Positions 40,819 to 49,452 of a stretch of DNA of 49,505 nt are shown piece by piece. Position numbers and translations under genes: made by a program. The notes below the pieces were generated by a model that did no database searches, was not told the DNA's origin, and saw only the letters and a list, made by a program, of their open reading frames with translations. The first letter of the stretch is position 1, and each line of letters begins with the position of its first letter. The stretch spans positions 1 to 49,505 of the forward strand of contig CAYOLQ010000017.1 in the NCBI GenBank assembly GCA_964404825.1, given 5' to 3'. The stretch is from JACJXF01 sp964404825 (GTDB lineage: Bacteria > Bacteroidota > Bacteroidia > Bacteroidales > GCA-2748055).

Positions 40819-42682
40819 AATATTATTTGCCTTCTTAATCACCGGTTTTCCTTTTACTCTTTCATCGCAGGAAATAGTAAATAGTCTGGAAGGTAATCCT
40901 GTTGCCGAAAAGTATTATTCTCAGCCCTACCCGGTCAAAAAGGGATTATTGGCAGCTGATACGCTTGAACTTCCATTTATCGATGATTTCTCTGATTCAT
41001 ACGTTGAACCCCGAACGGATCTGTGGGCCGATAACTTTGCCTTTATCAACAGCACATATGCAATTTATCCGCCAAGTGTTGGAGTTGCAACACTGGACGC
41101 GCTTGATTTTGAAGGATCGCATTACCCCGGAGCAGGTTCATTTCCCTATCAGGCAGATTATCTTACCTCCCATCCGATAAATCTTGCATTTCTTCCAGCC
41201 GATAACCTTTATCTTAGTTTTTTTTATCAGCCCGGGGGATTAGCTGAGCCGCCTGAAACCGGCGATAGTCTGCTACTGGATTTTTATGCACCCTTAACAG
41301 AAACCTGGGTAAATATCTGGTCTGTTCCCGGGATTTATTCCCCCGATACTTTTTTCCGTGCAATGATTCCAATCAACCAGCCGGAATTTCTGCAGAAAGG
41401 TTTCCGGTTCAGATTCAGAAATTATGCAAGCCAGCTGGCCATCCCGGATCAGTACGATAAACGGGTTAATGTGGATTTGTGGCATATCGACTATGTAAAG
41501 CTTGACAAAAACAGGCAGGCTTCAGATACGGTTCTCCGGGATGTGACTTTTATTGAACCGGTTAAGGGTATTCTGAAAGATTACTTTTCGATCCCATGGC
41601 CACATTTTGAAGATGCTTTCGTTACGCAGAGGGCTGCTTTTATTGGTGTGGTAATTGAAAACCACGACACTATTTCCAGGAATGTTGGAACTGTGCTTGA
41701 AATAAGAGATTTGTATCAGTCAAAACCTGTTTATAAAGTTCCTGCTTTTAACAACGACATTGAAGCCGGAGACAGCATTTTTTATAAATATTCTTACAAC
41801 TATCCTTTTGATTTCGAACCGGTTGACTCAGCTGCATTTGAGATCAAAGCGTATATTCAGACAGACCTTTTTGATTATAAGCCCAATGACACCCTCATTC
41901 ATATTCAAAAATTTTACGATTATTATGCTTTGGATGACGGAACAGCAGAAGCCAGTTATGGATTAAGGGGATCTGGTACCAAGGATGTATCCTCAGCATT
42001 AAAATTCAATTTCTTTACAAAGGATTCACTTCGTGCAATAGACATATATTTCCCAAAGGTTTTAGAATCACTAAATCGTGAATATTATTTTTATCTGAAT
42101 GTATGGACAGATAACGGTGGTAAACCGGGAGAGAAAATTGCAGACCAGATTGGCATGAGACCTGGATATTCCGATACAATCAACAAGTTCGTAAGGTATT
42201 ATCTTGAAACACCGCTTTTGATAACAGGCAATTATTATATCGGATTTACACAAACAGTTGAGAAACTGCTGAACGTGGGTCTGGATTTGAATAAAGAAAA
42301 CAAGGCAAGAATTTTTAACAATTTCGATAACGGTATCTGGAAGAATACCACCACATTACCCGGAACTCCTATGATGCGTCCGGTTTTCAGAATGAATGAC
42401 TTTCCCGGTTTGGTTCAACCCGCCGAAAATCTCCTTTTTTCGGCATATCCGAATCCTGCAGATAGCTATATCAGAATTTCGATGAATGGCGTAACAGGTT
42501 CCGGTAACAGATCCCCCGTGATCGAACTTATCGATATCAGTGGACGAGTGGTAAGGACAATGAATCTCTCACAGGATGACCTGCTTGAAACATCTGATTT
42601 ACATAACGGAATGTATTTTCTACGTCTGAGTGATCCCCGGGTAAAAAAGAGCAGCAGCATAAAAATTATCATAAACCATTAG
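40802..42682 (+). CDS. T9SS type A sorting domain-containing secreted protein
   Basis: The 626-residue product has a signal peptide (ISKILFAFLITGFPFTLSSQ) and a C-terminal T9SS type A signal of about 80 residues (LLFSAYPNPADSYIRIS … LHNGMYFLRLSD). The middle is mostly beta-strand with FIDDFSDSY near the N terminus, which resembles jelly-roll-like modules in such cargo, but I see no catalytic motif. ATG 40802 is chosen over a frame opening at 40742 because it gives a proper signal peptide. It overlaps the PASTA gene by 17 bases and is one base from the next gene, so it is firmly inside that operon. Confidence 0.9.
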   Translation: MTKISKILFAFLITGFPFTLSSQEIVNSLEGNPVAEKYYSQPYPVKKGLLAADTLELPFIDDFSDSYVEPRTDLWADNFAFINSTYAIYPPSVGVATLDALDFEGSHYPGAGSFPYQADYLTSHPINLAFLPADNLYLSFFYQPGGLAEPPETGDSLLLDFYAPLTETWVNIWSVPGIYSPDTFFRAMIPINQPEFLQKGFRFRFRNYASQLAIPDQYDKRVNVDLWHIDYVKLDKNRQASDTVLRDVTFIEPVKGILKDYFSIPWPHFEDAFVTQRAAFIGVVIENHDTISRNVGTVLEIRDLYQSKPVYKVPAFNNDIEAGDSIFYKYSYNYPFDFEPVDSAAFEIKAYIQTDLFDYKPNDTLIHIQKFYDYYALDDGTAEASYGLRGSGTKDVSSALKFNFFTKDSLRAIDIYFPKVLESLNREYYFYLNVWTDNGGKPGEKIADQIGMRPGYSDTINKFVRYYLETPLLITGNYYIGFTQTVEKLLNVGLDLNKENKARIFNNFDNGIWKNTTTLPGTPMMRPVFRMNDFPGLVQPAENLLFSAYPNPADSYIRISMNGVTGSGNRSPVIELIDISGRVVRTMNLSQDDLLETSDLHNGMYFLRLSDPRVKKSSSIKIIINH

Positions 42683-42683
42683 G

Positions 42684-43739
42684 ATGAGCGATAAGATTAT
42701 TGATGATGAACTCATAGAAAATGAGCTTTATGAACATTTTCGTTTTGTGGCAGACCCCGGACAGAGTATGCTCCGAATCGACAAATTTCTGGTTAACCGG
42801 CTCGAAAACACTTCAAGAAGCCGTATTCAGGCTGCTTCAGAATCGGGAAACATCCTTGTAAATGATTTAGCAGTCCGATCGAGTTACAAGGTTAAACCGG
42901 GAGATACGATAACGATTGTTTTACCCAATCCTCCGCGGGAAATTGAATTGCTTCCTGAGAATATACCTCTGACCATTGTTTATGAGGACGACCAGCTGAT
43001 TGTCGTTAACAAGAAACCTGGAATGGTGGTTCATCCGGGTTATGGTAATTATACGGGAACACTTATTAATGCCCTTATGTACCATCTGCGCGATAACCCT
43101 TTGTTTCAGACAGGGGAGCAACGGCCCGGACTTGTTCACAGGATAGACAAAGACACATCAGGACTTCTTGTTATTGCCAAAACCGAACTCGCAATGAACA
43201 AACTCGCATTGCAGTTCTTCAGAAAAACAAGCAAACGAAATTATGTTGCTCTGGTCTGGGGAAATATGGAGCAGGACGAAGGAACTATAACCGGAAATCT
43301 GGGAAGGAACCCGAAAGACCGGAAAAAAATGCATGTATTTGAAGATGGTTCGGAAGGGAAACATGCCGTAACCCATTATAAAGTGCTGGAACGATTTGAT
43401 TATGTAAATCTGGTTGAGTGCAGACTTGAGACCGGTCGTACGCATCAGATTAGGGTTCATTTTCAATATATCCGGCACCCGCTTTTCAACGATCCGGAAT
43501 ATGGGGGTAATCAGATCCTGAGAGGAACAACTTTTACTAAATACAAACAATTTATACAGAACTGCTTTAAAATTCTTCCAAGACAGGCACTTCATGCCCG
43601 ATCACTCGGGTTCGTTCATCCAACAACCGGAAAGGAAATGATGTTCGAATCAGAGATTCCCGATGATATGCAAACCGTTCTTGAAAAGTGGAGAAGGTAT
43701 GTTTCGGGCAGGGAAAATCAGGATTTACCGGAACTATAA
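42684..43739 (+). CDS. RluA/RluD family pseudouridine synthase
   Basis: The 351-residue enzyme has an N-terminal S4 RNA-binding domain (about 25-90, MLRIDKFLVNRLENTSRSRIQ) and the RluA catalytic domain with KPGMVVHPG and the aspartate motif HRIDKDTSGLLVIAK near residue 155, plus LETGRTHQIRVHF. It isomerises uridines in 23S rRNA; RluD (positions 1911/1915/1917) is the usual assignment for S4-bearing members next to such genes, but I cannot fix the site. It follows the T9SS gene by one base. Confidence 0.93.
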   Translation: MSDKIIDDELIENELYEHFRFVADPGQSMLRIDKFLVNRLENTSRSRIQAASESGNILVNDLAVRSSYKVKPGDTITIVLPNPPREIELLPENIPLTIVYEDDQLIVVNKKPGMVVHPGYGNYTGTLINALMYHLRDNPLFQTGEQRPGLVHRIDKDTSGLLVIAKTELAMNKLALQFFRKTSKRNYVALVWGNMEQDEGTITGNLGRNPKDRKKMHVFEDGSEGKHAVTHYKVLERFDYVNLVECRLETGRTHQIRVHFQYIRHPLFNDPEYGGNQILRGTTFTKYKQFIQNCFKILPRQALHARSLGFVHPTTGKEMMFESEIPDDMQTVLEKWRRYVSGRENQDLPEL

Positions 43740-43808
43740 TTGTAATTTTACTTTATCAGTTTGACAAATCCGACGACTTTTCCAATCTGTGAAAGCAGAA
43801 TTAATTTG

Positions 43809-43816
43809 TATCTTTG
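43809..43816 (+). promoter_or_regulatory. Putative -7 box (TATCTTTG) for ddl
   Basis: Exact TAnnTTTG match about 110 bases before the ddl ATG; leader unusually long. Confidence 0.45.
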
Positions 43817-43925
43817 ACGGATCAAAAATTACAGCTTAAGGATTTTAAGTGGTTTATGGAAAAGCCTACGGAATCAATACATCCAGCCTGATGTCCTTAT
43901 GCCAGATAACCTAAATTGAACAAAA

Positions 43926-44924
43926 ATGCCAAGGAATATTGCAATTGTCGGAGGGGGTGATTCTTCTGAGTATGTTATTTCTGTTAAGAGTGCAGAACAG
44001 ATCCTTGAACTTATCAATAAGGATAAATATAACCCATTTCCGGTTACAGTAAGGGGAACCGAATGGTATGCAAAAATGCCTGACGGGAGCAATACCATGG
44101 TAGATCTGAGAGATTTCAGTATTTCTCCCTACGGGAAAAAGATACGATTTGAATATGCTTTTATTATCATTCACGGAACTCCGGGAGAAAACGGAAAATT
44201 GCAGGCTTATCTGGATATTCTGCAAATCCCATACAGCACTTCTACTGTATTATCATCTGCCCTGACTTTTAATAAATATGTCTGCAAGATTTATCTTAAA
44301 AATTTTGGCATCACTACCGCAGAAGCTGTACTTATAAACAAGAATAGTGAATATTCCACTGTTGATATAATTGAAAAGGTAGGCCTACCCTGCTTTGTAA
44401 AACCCAATAACGGTGGTTCCAGCTTCGGTACATCCCGGGTAAATAAAGCAGAAGACATGGGGAATGCCATAAATGAAGCTTTCAGGGAGGATGAAGAAGT
44501 AATTATTGAGTCATTTGTAAAGGGAACAGAACTGAGCTGCGGACTCGTAAAAACTAAAAACGAATCACTAATCTTTCCGATTACTGAAATCGTTACTACC
44601 AATGAGTTTTTCGATTATGAGGCAAAATATACTGAAGGAAAAGCTGAAGAAATTACGCCGGCCAATGTTTCGGAAGATATTACAAGACGTTGCAAACAAA
44701 TGGCCTCAGATATTTATGATCACCTTAACTGCCGGGGAATAGTAAGAATTGACTTTATTGTNNNNNNNNNNATTGTTCGCGGAAATCAGATATTTTTTCT
44801 GGAACTCAATTCAATTCCGGGAATGAGCAGAGAGAGTATTGTTCCCAAACAAATAAAGGCAATGGGATTAAAGGTCGGTGATATTATTGATATGGTAATT
44901 GACGATACTTTCAGAATCCCGTAA
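43926..44924 (+). CDS. ddl: D-alanine-D-alanine ligase (with assembly gap)
   Basis: The frame encodes an ATP-grasp ligase of 332 codons as given, about 327 after correcting the gap. The N-terminal domain has IAIVGGGDSSEYVISVKSAE; HGTPGENGKLQAYLD, VKPNNGGSSFGTSRV and FLELNSIPGMS are typical Ddl motifs. It condenses two D-Ala for peptidoglycan. The 10 N at 44762-44771 are flanked by the same five bases ATTGT on both sides, and joining them gives the expected RIDFIVRGNQ without frame change. Convergent with the biotin carrier gene, 6 bases away. Confidence 0.94.
   Translation: MPRNIAIVGGGDSSEYVISVKSAEQILELINKDKYNPFPVTVRGTEWYAKMPDGSNTMVDLRDFSISPYGKKIRFEYAFIIIHGTPGENGKLQAYLDILQIPYSTSTVLSSALTFNKYVCKIYLKNFGITTAEAVLINKNSEYSTVDIIEKVGLPCFVKPNNGGSSFGTSRVNKAEDMGNAINEAFREDEEVIIESFVKGTELSCGLVKTKNESLIFPITEIVTTNEFFDYEAKYTEGKAEEITPANVSEDITRRCKQMASDIYDHLNCRGIVRIDFIXXXXIVRGNQIFFLELNSIPGMSRESIVPKQIKAMGLKVGDIIDMVIDDTFRIP
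44762..44771. other. 10-N gap inside ddl, closable by a 5-base overlap
   Basis: ATTGT occurs at 44757-44761 and 44772-44776. Removing the N run and one copy (15 bases) restores RIDFIVRGNQ in frame. Confidence 0.85.
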
Positions 44925-44930
44925 TTGAGA

Positions 44931-45467
44931 TTATCCCCTTTCTATTTCTATAAGAATATCATCTTTCATTACTGAATCGTTCTGTATGATATAGAATTTT
45001 TTCACTTTTCCTGAAATTGCAGCAAGAATTTCATTTTGCATTTTCATTGCTTCCAGAATAATAACAGCCTCGCCCTGTTTGATATCTGAATTCTCCTCTA
45101 CGAGTATTTCAAGGATTTTACCGGGCATCGGGGCAACTATTTTTTCAACTTTTGAAATGAGAGAATTCTTATTGAGGAACTTCCGTCGCTTATATGATAT
45201 GGGCGTTTCAATTGAGAAATAATACCATACTCCGTTGATCATAATGGTATACTTATTCTGATTTTTTTCAAGAATATCGACCTGATATTTATGATTTTTA
45301 TAGATCAGGTAATCAAAACCATCAGGATCTTCAAAAATCTGGATATCCATTTTTTTCCCTTTGATCTTTAAATTCTCATCAAGAGGGTTTACTATTTCAA
45401 ACTTCCTTTTACCGTCACCGCATGCGATAAATACGTCTTTTACTGCTTTCCCGTTTGTATCTTTCAT
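44931..45467 (-). CDS. Biotin carboxyl carrier protein, carboxylase locus 2
   Basis: The 178-residue protein ends in a biotinyl domain (about 108-178, VEKIVAPMPGKILEILVEEN) with the biotinylation motif ILEAMKMQN. The N-terminal 100 residues are a beta-rich module (YLIYKNHKYQVDILEKNQNK) typical of carriers working with propionyl-CoA carboxylases. Last gene of the operon, 15 bases after the biotin carboxylase. It is distinct from the shorter carrier at 24395. Confidence 0.93.
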   Translation of the reverse strand: MKDTNGKAVKDVFIACGDGKRKFEIVNPLDENLKIKGKKMDIQIFEDPDGFDYLIYKNHKYQVDILEKNQNKYTIMINGVWYYFSIETPISYKRRKFLNKNSLISKVEKIVAPMPGKILEILVEENSDIKQGEAVIILEAMKMQNEILAAISGKVKKFYIIQNDSVMKDDILIEIERG

Positions 45468-45482
45468 ATTAACAGTATTGCA

Positions 45483-46988
45483 TTATATAGATTTCATTCG
45501 TTTATTCAAAATCCACGGGTTTATATTTTTACCCCTTTCAAAATCAACAGATTTGTTTTCATCAGACTTAAGGTTTCTGGCAAAATCATATGTTGCAAAA
45601 TAGGCTGCAAGGATTTCAGCGTCCTTATCCTGAAAATAGTGTATTTTCATTTCATTCTGAAGGAAAGAGGTATCGTATTTACCCTTTTTGAAATTTGGGT
45701 TATTCAGAACTGCTTTACAAAACGGGATAGTAGTTTTAAGTCCCTTTATCCAAAGTTTCTTGAGAGCTGCAGAGGAATACTGAATAGTTTTTTCACGGGT
45801 TTCACCGTGCACAATAAGCTTGGCAATCATGGAATCGAAGTATGGAGTAATGATTGCACCTTCCTGAATTCCGGAATCGATTCGGATATTCTTGCTTTTG
45901 GGAAGCGACATTTTCTCGATAATTCCAAGGCTTGGAGAGAATCCTGCCTGAACATCTTCTGCATTGATCCTGAATTCAATTGCCCATCCGTTAAATTTTA
46001 CGTCTTTTTGCTTCAGAGGCAGAGGTTCATCCTGAGCAACACGAATCTGAAGTTCGATAAGATCGAGACCGGTAACCATCTCCGTAACAGGATGTTCAAC
46101 CTGAATACGGGTATTCATCTCCATAAAATAAAATTGATTATCAAAGTCGAGCAGAAATTCTACTGTTCCTGCACTATAATAATTTACTGATTTAGCAATG
46201 TTAATAGCCGCTTTTCCCATTTTTTCCCTGAGTCCAGGGTCGAGTGCTGCTGAAGGAGACTCTTCAATAAGTTTCTGATGTTTTCGTTGAACCGAACATT
46301 CCCGTTCACCCAGATGAATAATGTTCCCCTGTTTATCCCCGAAAATCTGAAATTCAATATGTCTGGGATTACGAACGTATTTTTCAACAAACAATGAAGG
46401 ATCGTTAAATGCTTTGGCAGACTCAGAACTTGCCATTCTGAACATTTTTTCCAGTTCTTTCTCGCTCTCAACTATTCGCATCCCTCTGCCACCTCCGCCT
46501 GATGCAGCTTTCAGAATAATCGGGTAACCGATTTTATCAGCGATATATTTAGCTTCGAGGGGATCTTTCACATTTCCGGGACTTCCGTCGAGCAAGGGTA
46601 CCTTATGCTTTTTGGCTAATTGTTTTGCAATGGTTTTGTTACCCATTCTCAGAATTGCATCCGGTGATGGTCCGATGAAAATGATTTTTTCATCCTCACA
46701 TCGCTGAGCAAAAACGGGGCTTTCAGCAAGAAAACCATAGCCGGGATGAATAGCAGAAATTTTGTTCTCCTTAGCTATCCTGATAATTTTTTCAATATCA
46801 AGGAATTCACTTATTTCTTCTGAATGATCAGAAAAATCGATCACCCTGTCGGCGGCGCCCAGGTACAGGGCATTCGGTTCTTTGGAAGTTTTGATAACCC
46901 AGGTTTCAATACCCATTTTTTTTGCAGTCTGAATAACCCTGATTGCAATTTCTCCACGGTTAGCAATTAGTATACTCTTAATTTTCAT
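45483..46988 (-). CDS. Biotin carboxylase subunit of acyl-CoA carboxylase
   Basis: The 501-residue ATP-grasp enzyme carboxylates biotin with bicarbonate and ATP. It begins SILIANRGEIAIRVIQTA and shows KAASGGGGRGMRIV, ERECSVQRKHQKLIEESPS and EMNTRIQVEHPVTEMVTG, the full biotin carboxylase core. It is about 50 residues longer than E. coli AccC, with a C-terminal stretch (ILAAYFATYDFARNL) as in propionyl-CoA carboxylase alpha subunits that lost the carrier domain. It is the only biotin carboxylase in the window and may serve both loci. Confidence 0.95.
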   Translation of the reverse strand: MKIKSILIANRGEIAIRVIQTAKKMGIETWVIKTSKEPNALYLGAADRVIDFSDHSEEISEFLDIEKIIRIAKENKISAIHPGYGFLAESPVFAQRCEDEKIIFIGPSPDAILRMGNKTIAKQLAKKHKVPLLDGSPGNVKDPLEAKYIADKIGYPIILKAASGGGGRGMRIVESEKELEKMFRMASSESAKAFNDPSLFVEKYVRNPRHIEFQIFGDKQGNIIHLGERECSVQRKHQKLIEESPSAALDPGLREKMGKAAINIAKSVNYYSAGTVEFLLDFDNQFYFMEMNTRIQVEHPVTEMVTGLDLIELQIRVAQDEPLPLKQKDVKFNGWAIEFRINAEDVQAGFSPSLGIIEKMSLPKSKNIRIDSGIQEGAIITPYFDSMIAKLIVHGETREKTIQYSSAALKKLWIKGLKTTIPFCKAVLNNPNFKKGKYDTSFLQNEMKIHYFQDKDAEILAAYFATYDFARNLKSDENKSVDFERGKNINPWILNKRMKSI

Positions 46989-46997
46989 ACAATGGAT

Positions 46998-48554
46998 TTA
47001 TAACGGAATATTACCGTGTTTTCTTGATGGAACAATTACATGCTTGTTTTCGAGCGCTTCATATGCTGAAAGCAATTTTTTACGGGTTATGGAAGGATCA
47101 ATTACCTCATCAATAAAACCTTTCTCGTCGGCAATATAAGGATTGGCAATTTCATTACGGTATTTTGCGGCTAATTCTTTTTTTAATTTAGCGGGGTCTT
47201 CGGATTCAGATAATTCCTTTCGGTAGAGAATGGCAACCGCACCTTCAGGACCCATAACTGCAATTTCAGCGGTAGGCCATGCGAAGTTGAAATCGCCCCC
47301 AAGGTTTTTGCTATTCATAACACAATATGCTCCGCCATATGATTTCCTTAATATAACTGTAATACGGGGAACGGTTGCGTCGGCGAATGCATATAAAAGT
47401 TTTGCTCCGTGTCTGATAATTCCACTGTGTTCCTGATCTATCCCCGGTAAAAACCCAGGGACATCTTCCAATGCCAGTAAGGGTATATTAAAAGAGTCGC
47501 AGAATCTGACAAACCGGGCAGCTTTCATCGATGAATTGATATCCAGAGTGCCTGCAAGAACTTTTGGCTGATTGGCAACAACACCGATGGTTTTACCCTC
47601 GAGCCGCGCAAATCCAATGACTATATTCTGAGCAAAAAGTTCTGATATCTCATAAAAACTCCCTTTATCGAAAATGAGATTGATAACATCCTTTACATCA
47701 TAGGGTTTATTTGTATCATCAGGAACCACATCGCGCAACTTCTCATCCGTATCCTTCTGATTTTCTGCAAGACAAACGTAAGGTGAGTTTTCAAGATTAT
47801 TGGAAGGAAGGTATGATAATAGTTTTCTTACCCCAAGCAAGGTGTTTTCCTCATCCTCATAAATCATATTGGCCACGCCGCTTTTACGCGCATGTACTTC
47901 AGCACCGCCCAAATCTTCAAAACTCACATCCTGATTCAGAACTTCCTTAACAACATTAGGTCCGGTAACGAACATATGACTTGTTTTATTGGTCATAAAC
48001 ACGAAATCGGTAATTGAAGGGGAATAAACAGCACCACCGGCTGCAGGACCCATTATAACAGATATCTGAGGAATAACTCCGGATGACTGAACATTCCTAT
48101 AGAAAATCCCGGCATAACCTGCAAGACTGGCAACTCCCTCCTGAATTCTGGCTCCTCCGGAATCGATTAGGCCAATGATTGGAGCACCCATTTTGAGTGC
48201 CATATTCTGAATTTTTTGGATCTTAGCTGCATGTACTGCTCCCAGGGAGCCTCCCATTACATTAAAATCCTGTGCATATGCGAATGCAAGTCTGCCAGTT
48301 ATTTTACCGTGACCAATAATTACACCATCACCAAAGGTATGCGTCATCCTTCCAAATCCTTTCTCAATCGTGGCAGGTGTTACGAACGCATCTATTTCTT
48401 CAAAAGTTCCTTTATCGAACAGAATCAGAATACGCTCATATGCAAGTAGTTTACCTTTTGAATGTTGCTTTTCGGCGGCTTCAACACTGTTTTGCTTCTC
48501 GTACTTATTTAGCCGGTCCTGAAACTTGGTGAAATTCCTTCCGTTTATATCCAT
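46998..48554 (-). CDS. Acyl-CoA (propionyl-CoA type) carboxyltransferase, locus 2
   Basis: The 518-residue protein is a close paralogue of the one at 24787, with GDGVIIGHGKITGRLAFAY, GLIDSGGARIQEGVASLAGY, AAGGAVYSPSITDFVF, EDVPGFLPGIDQEHSGIIRH and RKSYGGAYCVMNSKNLGG. Together with the biotin carboxylase and carrier behind it, this is a complete carboxylase, most likely for propionyl-CoA in the methylmalonyl pathway. First gene of the operon; a TACATTTG box lies at 48675-48682, with a leader of about 120 bases that carries inverted repeats. Confidence 0.95.
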   Translation of the reverse strand: MDINGRNFTKFQDRLNKYEKQNSVEAAEKQHSKGKLLAYERILILFDKGTFEEIDAFVTPATIEKGFGRMTHTFGDGVIIGHGKITGRLAFAYAQDFNVMGGSLGAVHAAKIQKIQNMALKMGAPIIGLIDSGGARIQEGVASLAGYAGIFYRNVQSSGVIPQISVIMGPAAGGAVYSPSITDFVFMTNKTSHMFVTGPNVVKEVLNQDVSFEDLGGAEVHARKSGVANMIYEDEENTLLGVRKLLSYLPSNNLENSPYVCLAENQKDTDEKLRDVVPDDTNKPYDVKDVINLIFDKGSFYEISELFAQNIVIGFARLEGKTIGVVANQPKVLAGTLDINSSMKAARFVRFCDSFNIPLLALEDVPGFLPGIDQEHSGIIRHGAKLLYAFADATVPRITVILRKSYGGAYCVMNSKNLGGDFNFAWPTAEIAVMGPEGAVAILYRKELSESEDPAKLKKELAAKYRNEIANPYIADEKGFIDEVIDPSITRKKLLSAYEALENKHVIVPSRKHGNIPL

Positions 48555-48646
48555 ATTACAATGGTTTCGATTAGCTGGCTAGGATAAAATTATTAGAATA
48601 AATTATTTCCAAATATTCATGTGCCCTGAAACGTAGCAGGAAAACA

Positions 48647-48658
48647 TGACAAATGTCA
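48647..48658. promoter_or_regulatory. Inverted repeat TGACA-AA-TGTCA in the carboxylase leader
   Basis: Five-base perfect arms, about 20 bases downstream of the -7 box, so within the start of the transcript. A second small hairpin GTCAA…TTGAC follows it. Could be an operator or an RNA element. Confidence 0.4.
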
Positions 48659-48674
48659 ATCTTTTTTGACCCTG

Positions 48675-48682
48675 CAAATGTA
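48675..48682 (-). promoter_or_regulatory. Putative -7 box (TACATTTG, minus strand) for carboxylase locus 2
   Basis: Exact TAnnTTTG match about 121 bases before the carboxyltransferase start. Confidence 0.5.
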
Positions 48683-49019
48683 AGAATAAAATTAAAATCT
48701 GGACTTTTCGCAATAGTTAATCTTTACTTTTGGTCATATCTTACTGTTTTATAAGCATTTGCAGAGATGCTTTTTTCCGACTGTTTCCAAACTCATCTGA
48801 TTTGAAAAATACTAATATCCTGTATTTCAATTAAATAATTCTTTGGAAGGAAAAGTAAACCAATGAAAAATCAGTAATCACGGGCATATTGACCCATTAT
48901 CAAGCTAAAAGTACACGATAAACACGCGAGCTTTGGTGCGTGGATTTTATATTTTCGGAATTCGTAAGGTCTGTAAATTTCAAGTGACAAAATGTTTGAA
49001 ATTTGAGTTTCAGGTATAA

Positions 49020-49052
49020 GAAAACGCAGAGCAAATATCCATCTGCTCTGCG
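49020..49052 (-). terminator. Terminator of ssb
   Basis: CGCAGAGCA (49025-49033) pairs perfectly with TGCTCTGCG (49044-49052); on the minus strand it is followed by TTTTCTTAT. Confidence 0.75.
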
Positions 49053-49107
49053 CAACCAAAAAATAAACGAATAACCCCAATTAACTATCGATTCAGAAAC
49101 CCAATAG

Positions 49108-49452
49108 TTATTCCTTGTTGTTTCTTGATGAAAGAAACATCAGATTGTCACAAATTATTTCGGTAGAATAGCGTTTTACACCGTCCTTATCTTCATAGCT
49201 GGAAGTTTGAATTTTTCCTTCCACATAAAGAGGATCTCCTTTTTTTACATAATTTTTTACGACCTCTGCTCTTTTGTTCCAGACCGTGATCCTGTGCCAC
49301 TCGGTTTTCTCAACCTTTTTACCTTCTTTATCGGTGTATTCTTCGCTGGTTGCCAGGGGAAAGTGTGCAACCATCCTGTTTTCCAGTTGGTTGAAACGGG
49401 GCGCTTCACCAACATTACCCACGAGAGTAACTTTATTAATGCCGTTTTTCAT
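49108..49452 (-). CDS. ssb: Single-stranded DNA-binding protein
   Basis: The 114-residue protein has one OB fold: NKVTLVGNVGEAPRFNQLEN at the N terminus, TEWHRITVWNKRAEVVKNYV in the middle and VEGKIQTSSYEDKDG. It should bind single-stranded DNA as a tetramer. It ends directly after the OB fold (…FLSSRNNKE) and lacks the acidic C-terminal tip (DDDIPF-like) that recruits repair and replication proteins in E. coli SSB. Bacteroidota often have more than one SSB, so this may be a secondary copy. No gene partner is visible on either side. Confidence 0.94.
   Translation of the reverse strand: MKNGINKVTLVGNVGEAPRFNQLENRMVAHFPLATSEEYTDKEGKKVEKTEWHRITVWNKRAEVVKNYVKKGDPLYVEGKIQTSSYEDKDGVKRYSTEIICDNLMFLSSRNNKE

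Larger units (their letters stand above)
48555..49107. other. Intergenic region upstream of carboxylase locus 2
   Basis: Holds the -7 box at 48675-48682, inverted repeats at 48647-48658 and about 48656-48672, and the ssb terminator near 49024-49052. No coding sequence I can support. Confidence 0.6.

Noticed and set aside
45639..46190. 183-codon plus-strand frame opposite the biotin carboxylase gene
   Set aside because: It lies fully inside a clearly coding minus-strand gene and has no family match; an antisense shadow.
48871..49080. 69-codon minus-strand frame between ssb and the carboxylase operon
   Set aside because: It runs through the ssb terminator hairpin and has no recognisable protein features.
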